A stretch of DNA of 64,000 bases from Lithodes maja (Eukaryota; Arthropoda; Malacostraca; Decapoda; Lithodidae). Under the pieces are notes generated by a model that made no database searches, was not told the DNA's origin, and was given only the letters and a program-made list of their open reading frames with translations. Positions 22,719 to 32,092 of this stretch are shown here, piece by piece. The stretch spans positions 1 through 64,000 of the forward strand of contig JBAKBP010004288.1 of NCBI GenBank assembly GCA_037953745.1. The letters run 5' to 3'. Numbering within the stretch: position 1 is the stretch's first letter; each line of letters opens with the position of its first letter. A program made the position numbers and the translations under genes.

Positions 22719-23097
22719 TCGCCGGGGGGTAAAAGAATTGATCTCACCATGATCAACAATAGTAAAAAAAAAAAAATTACTAGTCTGTTGACACATCACA
22801 CCGTATCAAAATTGTCCATTAGACCTAGATCAAGGGTGTGAGCTACCAACAAATTAGAATAAAGGTTTATGTTAAATAATATAAATATATAGTTGAGTAT
22901 AAGGAGAAGATTACAACTGCTATATGTAACACATGGCAGGTGTAAACTTATATAGTAATACAATTTAACATCTGACAGTGGAAAGAAATAATACCCTAAG
23001 CTGTTCCACTGACGATATAAATATATATACATATAAAGAAATATATTAAAAAATAAATAAAGAAAGAACTTAAAGTGCTCTATTCCTCGCGTAGGCT
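22719..23097 (-). other. Errantivirus-like element: sequence between env and 3' LTR
   Basis: AT-rich non-coding stretch with an A run at 22766-22777. The bases next to the LTR read TTCGCCGGGGGGTAAAAG on plus, so the minus strand is pyrimidine-rich and not a normal polypurine tract. Confidence 0.5.
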
Positions 23098-24771
23098 TCA
23101 AGAGCAGCAAATGCGAAGATTCAGGCGAGAAAGAGCAAACCAAGAGACACCTAGGATGATGATGATAATGAGCATAGGAGTACCAATCGCTGGGATGGCA
23201 ATGTAAGGGTGATAGTATTTAACAAAATCCATAGGTAGAATTGACTTGTAGATCAATTGAAGGGTTTTAAATCAGGTGAGTTGATGTGAAGTTTAGATAT
23301 ATTAGCTGAGATATTTGGGAGAGTGAGAAACATATCGTTCACGTTGTATAGTTGATAGAGTTCAGTAAGGTGGTAATTTGTGGGGTAAATGGTTACCTTG
23401 GAAGAGGTGATAGAGCAAGTGTCAGGGATAATGATGAGACCAGAAATTACCTGATCAGAAGATGGAATATCATTCTGACAGGAGATGGAGATAGTAGTGT
23501 CAGAAGGGAAATAAAGGTGATGAGAGTGAGACACATGAGCATGATAGAAGGGTTTCTTAGCAACTTCCTTGAACTGGCAATGTTCTATAATGGAATTATT
23601 GTGAATCAAGGCACTAGCACAGCCGTCAGCATGGAAGGGGATTAACTTGAGAGCAAAGGCTGGGCAAATGGCCTGGGATATAATAGGGGAGTGACAGAGA
23701 GTAGAGAATGAATAATCATCCAACCAGGCGTGGTGATTCTCGGAAGTGGAGATGAACAAGTTGCTGAAGGAGTTGTCCAAAGAAACTAATTGATTGTTGA
23801 GGAAAAAGGGGAAAGGAGTGATCATGTAATGGGCGAAAGAAATGGATGATGCAAATGGAATAATAAGCATATATTCATAGTTATACATGTGGACATCTAT
23901 ATATCCATATAAAAGTTCAATTTGGTCAAGCGGGAACACTGGTAAGAGGCGGAAGTCATTGCCGGCCTGAGTGGTGATTTTCCTCAGACTACTCAAGGGG
24001 AGAAGATCTGAGCTCACTATACCGTGTTCAGCATCGTTGAGGGCGTTTAAGAGTCTACTAAAGTCTGACTCTAATTTCATACAGATAAAATAAATGTTGT
24101 CAAGTTGGGTAGAGATTTCTAGAATGTTTTCAAGAAATGAGGTAATATCAGAGAGTTCATTAATGGTAGATTCCGCTTCACTCATGAGAGATTGTAAGTC
24201 GTTAACATGAGTAGAGATTTCATTAATAGTGTCTATTTGGATCTCCACCAACTTTCCTTGGCTTCTGAGAGTATTTTCTACTTCACCGATTTTATCAGCG
24301 ATGGCGTTCACTTGGTCTTCAGTAGCTGTCCCGAAGAGAGAAGACAACAGGTAACCTCCTGCATCAATAAGTCCTCTCTTGTTTCTAAGTCTAGCTCGTT
24401 TGGATTCTGACCTTGGTTTGACCGGATTTTTAGAGGCTAATCGAATGAATAAGTAATCTAAGGTGTTTTTCACCACATTAGTTCTCCAAAGTAACTGAGT
24501 TAGAGTTGCGTGGTGATTGCTATGTTTGATGTTTGAGTGATTCAGAAACACTGTCAAAATAGAATCTGAACTTCTTAAGGCATTGATAGCTTTCGCCAAG
24601 GTCGGGGCCATAACACTCAGGTCGACGTTGGTGAATTGCCATAACATCCGAAACCAAGGTCATCCTACCTGTAGGACTAACTACCGCGCCATTCGAATGG
24701 ATGGCAAAGGTGCCCATCAGGTGGACAATCAAGACGATCAAAAGAATCGGCCCACACCTTCCCTTGGTCAT
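23098..24771 (-). pseudogene. env: Baculovirus F/errantivirus-type envelope gene, frameshifted
   Basis: Three pieces in different frames on the minus strand. 24771-24650 has a signal-peptide-like start (PILLIVLIVHLMGTFA). 24647-23253 holds 464 residues with a basic furin-like site ending RNKR followed by GLIDAGGYL and SLFGTA, the usual layout of cleavage site and fusion peptide in F-like proteins, then a heptad-rich helical region and several Cys. A hydrophobic membrane segment (TPMLIIIIILGVSWFAL) and a short tail are encoded at about 23100-23190 in another frame. Such proteins mediate membrane fusion and could allow cell-to-cell spread. Two frame breaks (near 24650 and 23255) inactivate this copy, unless splicing or an assembly error explains them. 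Confidence 0.85.
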
Positions 24772-24896
24772 CCTGGGGGTTTAAAAGGAGTATAAAAATA
24801 ACAGTAGATATTATAGAGGAGTAAAAAAAATAACTTGGGAGTGTAAATAATATTTGGAGTTGGAGAATAAAAGGAGTAAAATTTGAGTAAAAATTT

Positions 24897-25013
24897 AGAT
24901 AAATGTGAACGCTATGAATAATGCGGACACAAGGAGTAATGTGAACACAGGGAGTAAAGTGAACACAAGGAGCAATGCGAACGCTTTTAGATAATGCGAA
25001 CGCTGGGAGTAGC
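24897..25013. repeat. Short minisatellite, about 21 bp unit
   Basis: About five imperfect copies of GTGAACACAAGGAGTAATGCG between the pol remnant and env of the errantivirus-like element. Confidence 0.75.
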
Positions 25014-25143
25014 CACATCTAAACATGAAATATGAGATATCTATGCAAAAATAAATAATGGACAACAATTTGGCCAAGAGTACACTAAATATATTCACAA
25101 GATAAATACATAGTTAAATAGATATATAGGCAAACTTGGTGTA

Positions 25144-25809
25144 TTATGAGTAGAATATATTAGGTTTAATATTATTCTGAAACAGAAGTTGAGGTATAGA
25201 AGTATAATCCACTAGAACATTGTTTACACTCCTAGTTCTAAGATTATAATCATGGGTCGGGGCTTGTAGGATTTTATCAGGGGATCGGATAACTTCATTG
25301 ATGGAGGGCATATAAAATTTCTCCTCAATGATAGCGTCATTTAACTTCCTGAAGTCCACCACTAATCTCCACTCGTTGGGGTTCCGCTTAGGTACTATGA
25401 ATATAGGGCTCCTCCAACGACTGGATGAGGGAGAGACTACTTGTTGGTCTAACATAGCCTTGACTTGAGATTCTACCTGTTCTCTCTGAGCATGAGCTAA
25501 CCTATAAGAAGGACAGTATATGGGGTTAGTCTCCGAGTTGCGTAATATGATCTTGTGTTGAAGCACATCACAAAACCCAAGATCTTCATTATGTAACATA
25601 ACTGCCTCTTTATACGTGCACAACAAACTCACAAGATTCTCAGTGTAGTCCTCAAAATCAAGATCATTAATTAGAGATTTTATTTGTGACCTAGTCTCTG
25701 ATTCATCCTTGCTAATAGCTGGCGTTAATGACAAGGTCTTTACTAACTGGTAAGCTTTGGTCGTTAAAAATAAAAGGGAAAACTTCTGCTTCCATAATCT
25801 TGGTACCAC
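25144..25809 (-). pseudogene. pol: pol remnant: RT N-terminus joined to integrase C-terminus
   Basis: 221 residues. The RT connection and fingers are clear (YRLAHAQREQVESQ, SPIFIVPKRNPNEWRLVV, FRKLNDAI). Just after INEVIRS the frame runs straight into a sequence with DYNLRTRSVNN, like the end of a Gypsy integrase. The RT palm with its YxDD motif, RNase H and the integrase core are therefore missing, an internal deletion of probably more than 2 kb. The join stays in frame. It overlaps the end of the protease frame by about 100 bases in another phase. Confidence 0.8.
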
Positions 25810-26635
25810 TTTTAATACTAAGTATGTTATCTGAGTAATTGAGAATTAAAGTTTCAAAATATTCATTCTTGCTCTCATGAAGGGCTGGAGTGGTTATAAG
25901 ACCCTTTATGAAGGTAGTGTCTGAAAGAGTGATGATGCTGTATTTGTGATAATTAGCTGGTAATTGATTGACATAAGTTTCTACCTTCATAGATGATTTT
26001 GGTTGAATAGTTACATCATCTTGCAAAATTACGTCAGCTGTAAGGGAATGGTCAGTTATCAGATCACCTATAGATACCTCAGTGTATTGATAGCTAGGAG
26101 TGGGGGCATCAGGGGGGGTTTTAGTGACCTCTTGAGTGACCGAAGAGGGACTGGATTTTACGGTAGTTTTGAAACTGAATTTTCTTTTGGGTCTAGGTTT
26201 AGTGTGATCGAATGCCTGTTTTGGGTGGTTGGTGGTACCTTTGACAGAGGATTCACTACTGCGTGAGCATTCGATGGTGTCGCCTTTTAAACCACCGATC
26301 ATAACTTGGTCCATATGGGTGAAAATTATGATTTTGAGCATATTCATACTAACAAACCCTAGGAGCAAGTCGGCATTTATGGGGAGTTTGTTAATGACAT
26401 AGAATGGCAGGGGTGTTGCTAATTCTTCGGTGATCTTGATAGGTAGATAAACCTTAGATAATGCCTCTAATGGGTTGTCACTGACTGATTTTATATTGAC
26501 ATCAGGGTAAGATTGACTGAATTGATTATTAGAATTTATAAGATTAAATTTGTTGAGACTTATAAGATTCACTGGGGAGCCTGTGTCTAAAAAGAGATTT
26601 AGATTATGCTCTTCGCATTTAGCGGGTAAAAGCAA
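25712..26635 (-). CDS. Aspartic protease of the errantivirus-like element
   Basis: 307 residues with the retropepsin active site FLDTGSPVNLI near residue 15-25 and a second conserved region INADLLLGF about 95 residues in. A long Ser/Thr/Pro-rich linker follows. It would cleave the Gag-Pol precursor. It lies downstream of gag in its own frame, so translation probably depends on frameshifting. The exact start is uncertain because the domain would be made as part of a polyprotein. Confidence 0.75.
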   Translation of the reverse strand: MLLPAKCEEHNLNLFLDTGSPVNLISLNKFNLINSNNQFSQSYPDVNIKSVSDNPLEALSKVYLPIKITEELATPLPFYVINKLPINADLLLGFVSMNMLKIIIFTHMDQVMIGGLKGDTIECSRSSESSVKGTTNHPKQAFDHTKPRPKRKFSFKTTVKSSPSSVTQEVTKTPPDAPTPSYQYTEVSIGDLITDHSLTADVILQDDVTIQPKSSMKVETYVNQLPANYHKYSIITLSDTTFIKGLITTPALHESKNEYFETLILNYSDNILSIKSGTKIMEAEVFPFIFNDQSLPVSKDLVINASY

Positions 26636-26742
26636 GGAAGATTTATCAAGACAACCTATTTCGACAGATTTGAGGGGTCGAGTTTGGGTGGCATTGTTGG
26701 TCCGCCCAGCACAGTTTGGAGGTATAGTACCGTGCTGGGCGT

Positions 26743-28548
26743 CTATTCTTCCCCCGAACTGGTTGATTTTGTCTTGACTGAAGCGGCCGTTTTGGTGTTT
26801 CCTGGTGTGGCCGTTTTGGTGTTTCCTGGTGTGGCCGTTTTGGTGTTTCCTGGTGTGGCCGTCCTAGTCTTTTCCCTAAGAGCTTTCATGCGAGTGCAGA
26901 ACTTGGTCCAATGACCCTTAGATTTGCATTTGCGGCAAAATGGTTCTTTATGTGATGCCATCCCCTGTTCCTCTCTTACCTTGATGAGGCATTCAGGAGT
27001 TATATGACCCTGGTTACCGCAATAATAACAGGTGACTTTACTGTTAGAATTCGTCTGAGATTTGTGTGGGTTGTAGTTAGATTTGGAAGAAAGATAGGGT
27101 GTCTTGGGCGAGTAATGAGGTTTAGGTTTCTGTGAGTGGTCGAAAGGTTTTGAGTGAGCATTGTAGTGTTTGGCGTGATTGGGGGAGGTTGAGTGATTGT
27201 GAATAGCAGCTACAACACCTTGGGGTTTTGAGGGATTGGTCAGGAATTGGATTTTGTGGTCTAGACCATTCTCTATACATTTGGCATGGACAGTTTGAGA
27301 GAAATCTACCAGTGTGTCGTTAGGGGTGAATGGAATAGATTGTATTAATCCCGTTATGGATTCAGGAAGGAGGTTTGATACCATCATGTAACCAACAAAC
27401 TTGGCCACTTGTTTGATATTCATGTATTCCTCACCGCCGTGCTTGAGTGTCCAGTCCTTATCCTTCAATTCATGTCTAAGTGATTTGGTCATGGTGGAAG
27501 CTGTGGCAACAATCCTATCGACTGGGGTATTTAGATATTTCTGGTGGTTCTTTAATTCATTAGCAATTCTGTGAGTAGCTGAGAATGTACCTGCCATCTG
27601 TATGCCATATCTTTGAATGAACATACTTTTCAGTTCCTCGTAAGAGCAGTCTTCAGTTTTGTCTGACTCTAGAAGGAGCTGAGCTGAGTTGGAATCACCT
27701 TTGTGTATTCTAGCTTTGAAAATTTGCACTTTGGTGTTATCATTTTGACCGGCACCTCTCATGGCAATTTCGCCGTCTACATCCTGTATGAAAGCATGAA
27801 CAGAATAATTCTTGAGGGTGTTCCCAGAAAATAACCTAGGGGCGTTCTGATGGATGATTTCAAGGATATTTGGTTGGTAGGATATTTGATGGGGTTGGTG
27901 GGATGTTGATAAAGGATGTGTTGGGTATTGTTCCGCTTCTTGTTTGATAGTAGGAAATTGCTGGTGACTGTGTATGTTAGGAGGGAGACCCTGTTGTTGT
28001 TGAGGAGGTTGAAAGATATTGCTGTTGGCATACAACCTTGGTTTAGGGTCAGAGGGTTGAAAATCCCAAAATCCTTCAGAATGAGCTGTAGCACCAATCG
28101 TAGGTGACACCACAGGTCTGTCCCTGGGATTTGAACCATCATCCCAAGTAGTATTCCAGCTAGAAGCTGAATGCATAGGAGGGGCTGTGTTTTGTTTGTT
28201 TGAATAAGTGATGTTGAAAGATGTATTTGAGTTCTGAGGTTGAGAAAATGATACACGTCTATTATCATTAACTCTAGATGGCAGAGTAAATAAGTGTTCT
28301 GTGGCCTCCGAATATTGTGTAAGTGGGGGTTAGAGGTTGGTATTTATGGAAATTTGTGAATGCGGAGGTTGATCAGGTGGAGGGAGGGTAGGTAAAGGTG
28401 GTGGTGGTGGTGGTGGTGGTGGTGTTGTTGTTGGTGTTTGACTGTGTGTGTCAGTGGGTGAGTGTGTCAGTGGGTCATTTTGAGAATGTGATCTAGTAAT
28501 CACACCTGCTGTATATGTGAACTCTAATGGTTGAGGCTTTGAAAACAT
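26743..28548 (-). pseudogene. gag: gag of the errantivirus-like element
   Basis: The start is probably the ATG at 28548 (MFSKPQ). The frame passes a proline run and an in-frame TAA at 28330-28332, then continues open to 26743. The capsid-like region (residues about 60-320 after the second ATG at 28176) is helical with no obvious Pfam-like word. Two zinc knuckles follow, CYYCGNQGHITPEC and CRKCKSKGHWTKFC. The C-terminus has a perfect repeat of TATPGNTK. If translation starts at 28176 the protein is 477 residues and intact. Confidence 0.8.
26786..26865 (-). repeat. 24 bp coding repeat in gag
   Basis: CCGTTTTGGTGTTTCCTGGT with GTGG is repeated about three and a half times. On the minus strand it encodes TATPGNTK units next to the Gag C-terminus. 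Confidence 0.85.
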
Positions 28549-28554
28549 GATCAC

Positions 28555-28977
28555 TTAATCCTCTTAAACAATGCACTTTTAAGTAAAGTTAAGCACTCAC
28601 ATGATTCCTCTTAGAGAACGTTGTGTCAGTGTTGATCAGTTGGTCGTACGACAGGCAGGGGCGTTGTGTGTGTGTACGGATGTACACACGTAGCGGCTAG
28701 TTGTGTGTGGTTGTTGCGGCTGGTGGAGGCGTTGTGACTGTGTGTGTACCATGGACGTACGCACACGCTTGCAGCTTGGCAGAATGGCTGGCAGGCTGTA
28801 TGGTTGTCAGGCTGGCAGGCTGTAAGGCTTGAGTGAAGAGCTGCAAGGCTGGTAGGCAGGGTTTGAAGTACAGCAATTATCCTCACATGAAATGTAAAGT
28901 ATAATTAGGGATTTGTAATGTTGATAATTGTAGAGGGGTAGATTGGGGAAAAACTTAAGTATAGCCTTAATACGCTA
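28555..28977 (-). other. Leader of the errantivirus-like element
   Basis: Non-coding sequence between PBS and gag, with GGCAGGCTG-type short repeats at 28780-28860. Confidence 0.5.
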
Positions 28978-28992
28978 TTGGCAAGGTCGCCA
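28978..28992 (-). other. Primer binding site of the errantivirus-like element
   Basis: The minus strand reads TGGCGACCTTGCCAA directly after the 5' LTR. TGG pairs with the tRNA CCA end. The tRNA is not assigned. Confidence 0.75.
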
Positions 28993-28996
28993 TATA

Positions 28997-29588
28997 ATAT
29001 GTTAAGTATATAGGGGATTATAGGTAATAAGACAACACATTAATTATTGGATAAGTGATAATAAGTATAAACGTACAGGTATATAAGTACAGATATATGA
29101 TAAGGCTTGTAATAAAAGCCTGAAGAGCAAGGTGATATATGACTTGTGTGGTCTAATATATCTAGGGGATATAGGAGCTTGGCTATAGAGGATGAGTCTG
29201 AGTCTAGAGTCTAGAGGGAGTAAAGAGCTCTGACTCTCTCTGGCTGAGGTCTGTTGAAGTCTAACTGAAGATGCCTGAGTAAGAAGGCATCGACTGGGTT
29301 CAAGGATGCTGAAGCAACACAGCATCAACTCAGCATTCTGGTATGACGTAGGACCGGATAAATACCTTAAACAGTTTACACTTACAGGGGAAATGGGTGT
29401 TGATTTAAGTGGAAGTAACAACAAATATATTATATGATAAAGAGATAGATAAAGTTATAGGGAGTTTAATAAATGAAGAATGTTTAATAAGAATGTTGAG
29501 AGTTTAAAAGTTACAGGGATAAAGGCATATAAGCAGTGAGATATATGTATAGCAATATATATGCAGGGCTTATAATGTCATACTACAT
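28997..29588 (-). repeat. 5' LTR of the errantivirus-like element
   Basis: About 592 bp, starting ATATGTTAAG and ending CATACTACAT on plus. It is intact and gives the empty site for the LINE that split the other LTR. Confidence 0.9.
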
Positions 29589-29616
29589 TATAGCAAAGGT
29601 GCTACATTATGCTACA

Positions 29617-30349
29617 TTATAGCATTATAGCAAAGGTGAAATCAGGTGGTACACTTAAAGATTGTTCATGACCCGGTTGGGACTCTATGTCTTCTGACCA
29701 CCCCACTTCTGAGCCGCCGGCGTCAACGTTGGGCGTGTCGGAGATAGGGGAAGAGGGAGGTGGTTGTGGGGTCTCTTTCCGGCTACAACTGCGTGGCTGC
29801 GAGTCTTCCTTCCGGCGTTTGTGATACCGGGAAGATTCAGCCGAAGAGTGTCTTCTTCGGGGAGACCTCGACCTCGACCTCGACTTACGCTTTGGTGAGG
29901 GTGAAAGTTTCCTCTTTGGTTGGTCGGGGGGGGGGGGGGGGGGGAACCTCGGTAATTTCACTGTCAGTGCCACTGCTGCTACTCACTACCTCTTTGGAAA
30001 GAGTTTTAGATTTCACTTTAGGTCTGACAGATTTATGGGAGACTGGTTTGACCAGAGGTGACTATTATTAATTGTTCCCAGAGGGCCTCGTCATCACAGT
30101 GAAGAGCCTTATGGGCAGTGTCTGTGGCATAAGTGTTAAAAATGGCTTTTATTTCTTGCAAAGCTGCCAAGTACGACAAGTCTTTCTTGGTGAACAAAGC
30201 CGTTTTCAAGTTGGCACAGACGGAACAACACTTTGACATCCACAAGCCTCTAGAGCGGTCAGACACTTAACACATCTTAAACAGAGTTTATGAGCGAATA
30301 TAGGTAACAGTGAACAGTGAGGAGTAGTGCATAACTCAAACCGAGGCAT
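29617..30349 (-). pseudogene. gag: DIRS copy 1 gag, N-terminal part
   Basis: ATG at 30347-30349 opens a frame with a CxxC-type finger (CLRCVKCL). The frame shifts near 30245, giving a region with AHKALHCDDEALW that matches AHKALQLDDQLL of DIRS copy 2, then shifts again to a Ser/Arg/Pro-rich stretch (KSRSRSRSPRRRH) with a 19-base G run (29926-29944, prolines on minus). The frame ends at 29617, 25 bases from the errantivirus-like insertion. Short duplications of ATTATAGCAAAGGTG lie at the junction (29588-29640). Confidence 0.75.
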
Positions 30350-31589
30350 GATGGATAACGAAGCCCCCCCCCCTCAGCTGGAATTAGCAGCCATCACCCG
30401 TCGGTCCTGTAGTCACTAAGGTGCCGGGAATTCTGGAAATAGAAAATTTCCAGGAATCAATGCTCATAAGGATAACCTGCGAGGTGTTAAAACATCCTAC
30501 CTTGAGTCCGCCGGAAAATTAGCTATAGTCACAACTACTCTAACCTTCCGCTGGACTCGCCGCAAAAAACCTGGGGCTTTTCCGTCTAAGCTGATTGGAA
30601 CTGCTTACCTATGACCAGTGTCACAGGCCCTATTAGACCGTAAGTGTATGAATATCCGCCGCATGACGTATCTAAACACTTGCACACTTGACTGGGGCGC
30701 CGCAGGGCGAGGAAGTCTTTACCGCGTGACAATTCGGGTCAGGGCGAGTTAACTCGGCGGGCCGAGTTCAGAGCTCCCGTAGGAATCCGCATTTCCGCCG
30801 GAAGGCCTGTGGTTCAGCTAACCACACCGGGACATTTGGTTGTTCCCTACCCGTTTTGAAGACGGGTAACCTGGGTCCTGCTGCACGGGGCCGCCGGAAA
30901 CAAAACAACCAAAATTTCAGAGTGGGGAGGCAAAGCACAGCTCCTCTCTCCGAAACCCTCACATAAATACAGGGACGTCTCCCAAACCCCCAAATAACAT
31001 GCAAAGCACACATGTACAAACACCAGAGGCACACATAGGCTTAAACATAAACAGATAATTCAGAATCCTAAATTACCTGCAGCCTACACTGGAGTCCCCT
31101 AACCAGGCTGGCCACGTGACTCGACGAGACGTCACAGGCAGACGACGCTCCGAAGACCCAGCAACCGCAACCAGATGAGGGAGGACCACGACAGGATCCC
31201 GCAAGCAAATACGAACTCTAGAAGGTGTAGCACCACGTGCAGTCACCCTTAGACTAGAGCATCTGCTAAAAAACACAATTAATATATGCAAACGCCTCTT
31301 AGTGACGGCCTGAAGCATAATCTTGTAGAGTGGTAGCCTGCTAGCTATGAAATCAAAAGCTAAAGGCGCAACACAACATAATAATAACACACGTGGCGCG
31401 ACGATCCTGGGATACGTAGGCGCCTGTTAAAATAGTACCCTAATTTACACACTTCCTGTGGACATACCAATGGGGCAGCCGTTGCTAGCTAATCTAAACC
31501 TGTTCACTACAACGCAGGTGTATACAAATGAGCAAGGACTCACTAGAAGCGCTGGAAACGTCAAATGAAGCGGGAGTGATGGCGGCACC
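30350..31589. other. Non-coding sequence between divergent DIRS elements
   Basis: Sequence upstream of both DIRS gag starts, with CCGCCGGAAA words typical of the DIRS parts of this window. Open frames of 80-105 codons occur on the minus strand (30768-31034, 31073-31390) but match nothing I know. It probably holds the 5' ends of one or both DIRS elements. Confidence 0.4.
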
Positions 31590-31925
31590 CCACTGGCTTG
31601 TGTGGCCGCGGAAGTAGGAAGGACGAAGATGGCCGCTAGAGGGCCTGGAGCCGGGGATGCAAAACGCAAGAAATCCACATATGGTAAGTCATATGATAAC
31701 AAATATTAAGTTATTTTATTTTATTTTTTTTACAAAGTTTTTTCTGTAGGGTACCCGATCATAATGACGATTCCATAAGGGAATTAAGTGTGCACTTATG
31801 ATGAGTACTCCATGATACTTCCACGGCGGTAGATTCAAAATGCTGGTGCGGGATGTTGAATGGAGACTATTATACTAATAGGCAATATCGTCAATGATGA
31901 AGGGGCCACTATTAAATACTAGTGT
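31590..31925 (+). repeat. Family A repeat, inverted copy
   Basis: Matches 3355-3640 in inverted orientation over nearly its whole length. On plus it has an ATG at about 31630 with 18 codons, then GTAAGT, a T-rich run and CTGTAG at about 31745, then a block ending GATGAAGGGGCCACTATTAAA. The changes between the two exon-like parts alter amino acids, so there is no sign of protein selection. It lies just upstream of DIRS copy 2 and may be a terminal repeat. Confidence 0.6.
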
Positions 31926-32092
31926 TTGTTTAGTCTTTTATCTCATACGTCATAAGTAATGTTATTTCCGCCGTCATAGACTTGTCCTTATGACCATTGA
32001 TTCTTGAAATCTTTCCTCAGATGTGGTAACTAAGTTTCACCCGAGGGACGTCTAGGCAGACAAGCATTTTCCGGCAGGGAGAGGTCTTCATC

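Larger units (their letters stand above)
18914..29588 (-). mobile_element. Errantivirus-like LTR retroelement with env and deleted pol
   Basis: The LTRs (18914-22718, split by a LINE, and 28997-29588) show only about four differences over roughly 590 bp. On the minus strand: PBS, gag with two zinc knuckles, aspartic protease, a remnant of RT joined to the end of integrase, and an envelope gene of the baculovirus F/Gypsy Env type. A possible 4 bp target duplication TATA lies at 18910-18913 and 29589-29592, though the outer LTR ends are ambiguous by a few bases. It inserted into the DIRS gag. The pol deletion makes it non-autonomous; the near-identical LTRs mean it was mobilised recently. Confidence 0.88.
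14120..30349 (-). mobile_element. DIRS-type retrotransposon (copy 1), interrupted
   Basis: On the minus strand: gag (30349 to 29617, then 18904 to 17156), RT-RNase H (about 16810 to 15480) and a tyrosine recombinase (about 15100 to 14120). The errantivirus-like element at 18914-29588 splits gag. DIRS elements integrate through a tyrosine recombinase and have split or inverted terminal repeats instead of LTRs. The family A repeats at 3284-3764 and 31590-31925 are inverted relative to each other and bracket this element plus the Gmr1-like insertion, so they could be its ITRs; this is not shown. Several stops and frameshifts make it a dead copy. Confidence 0.85.
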
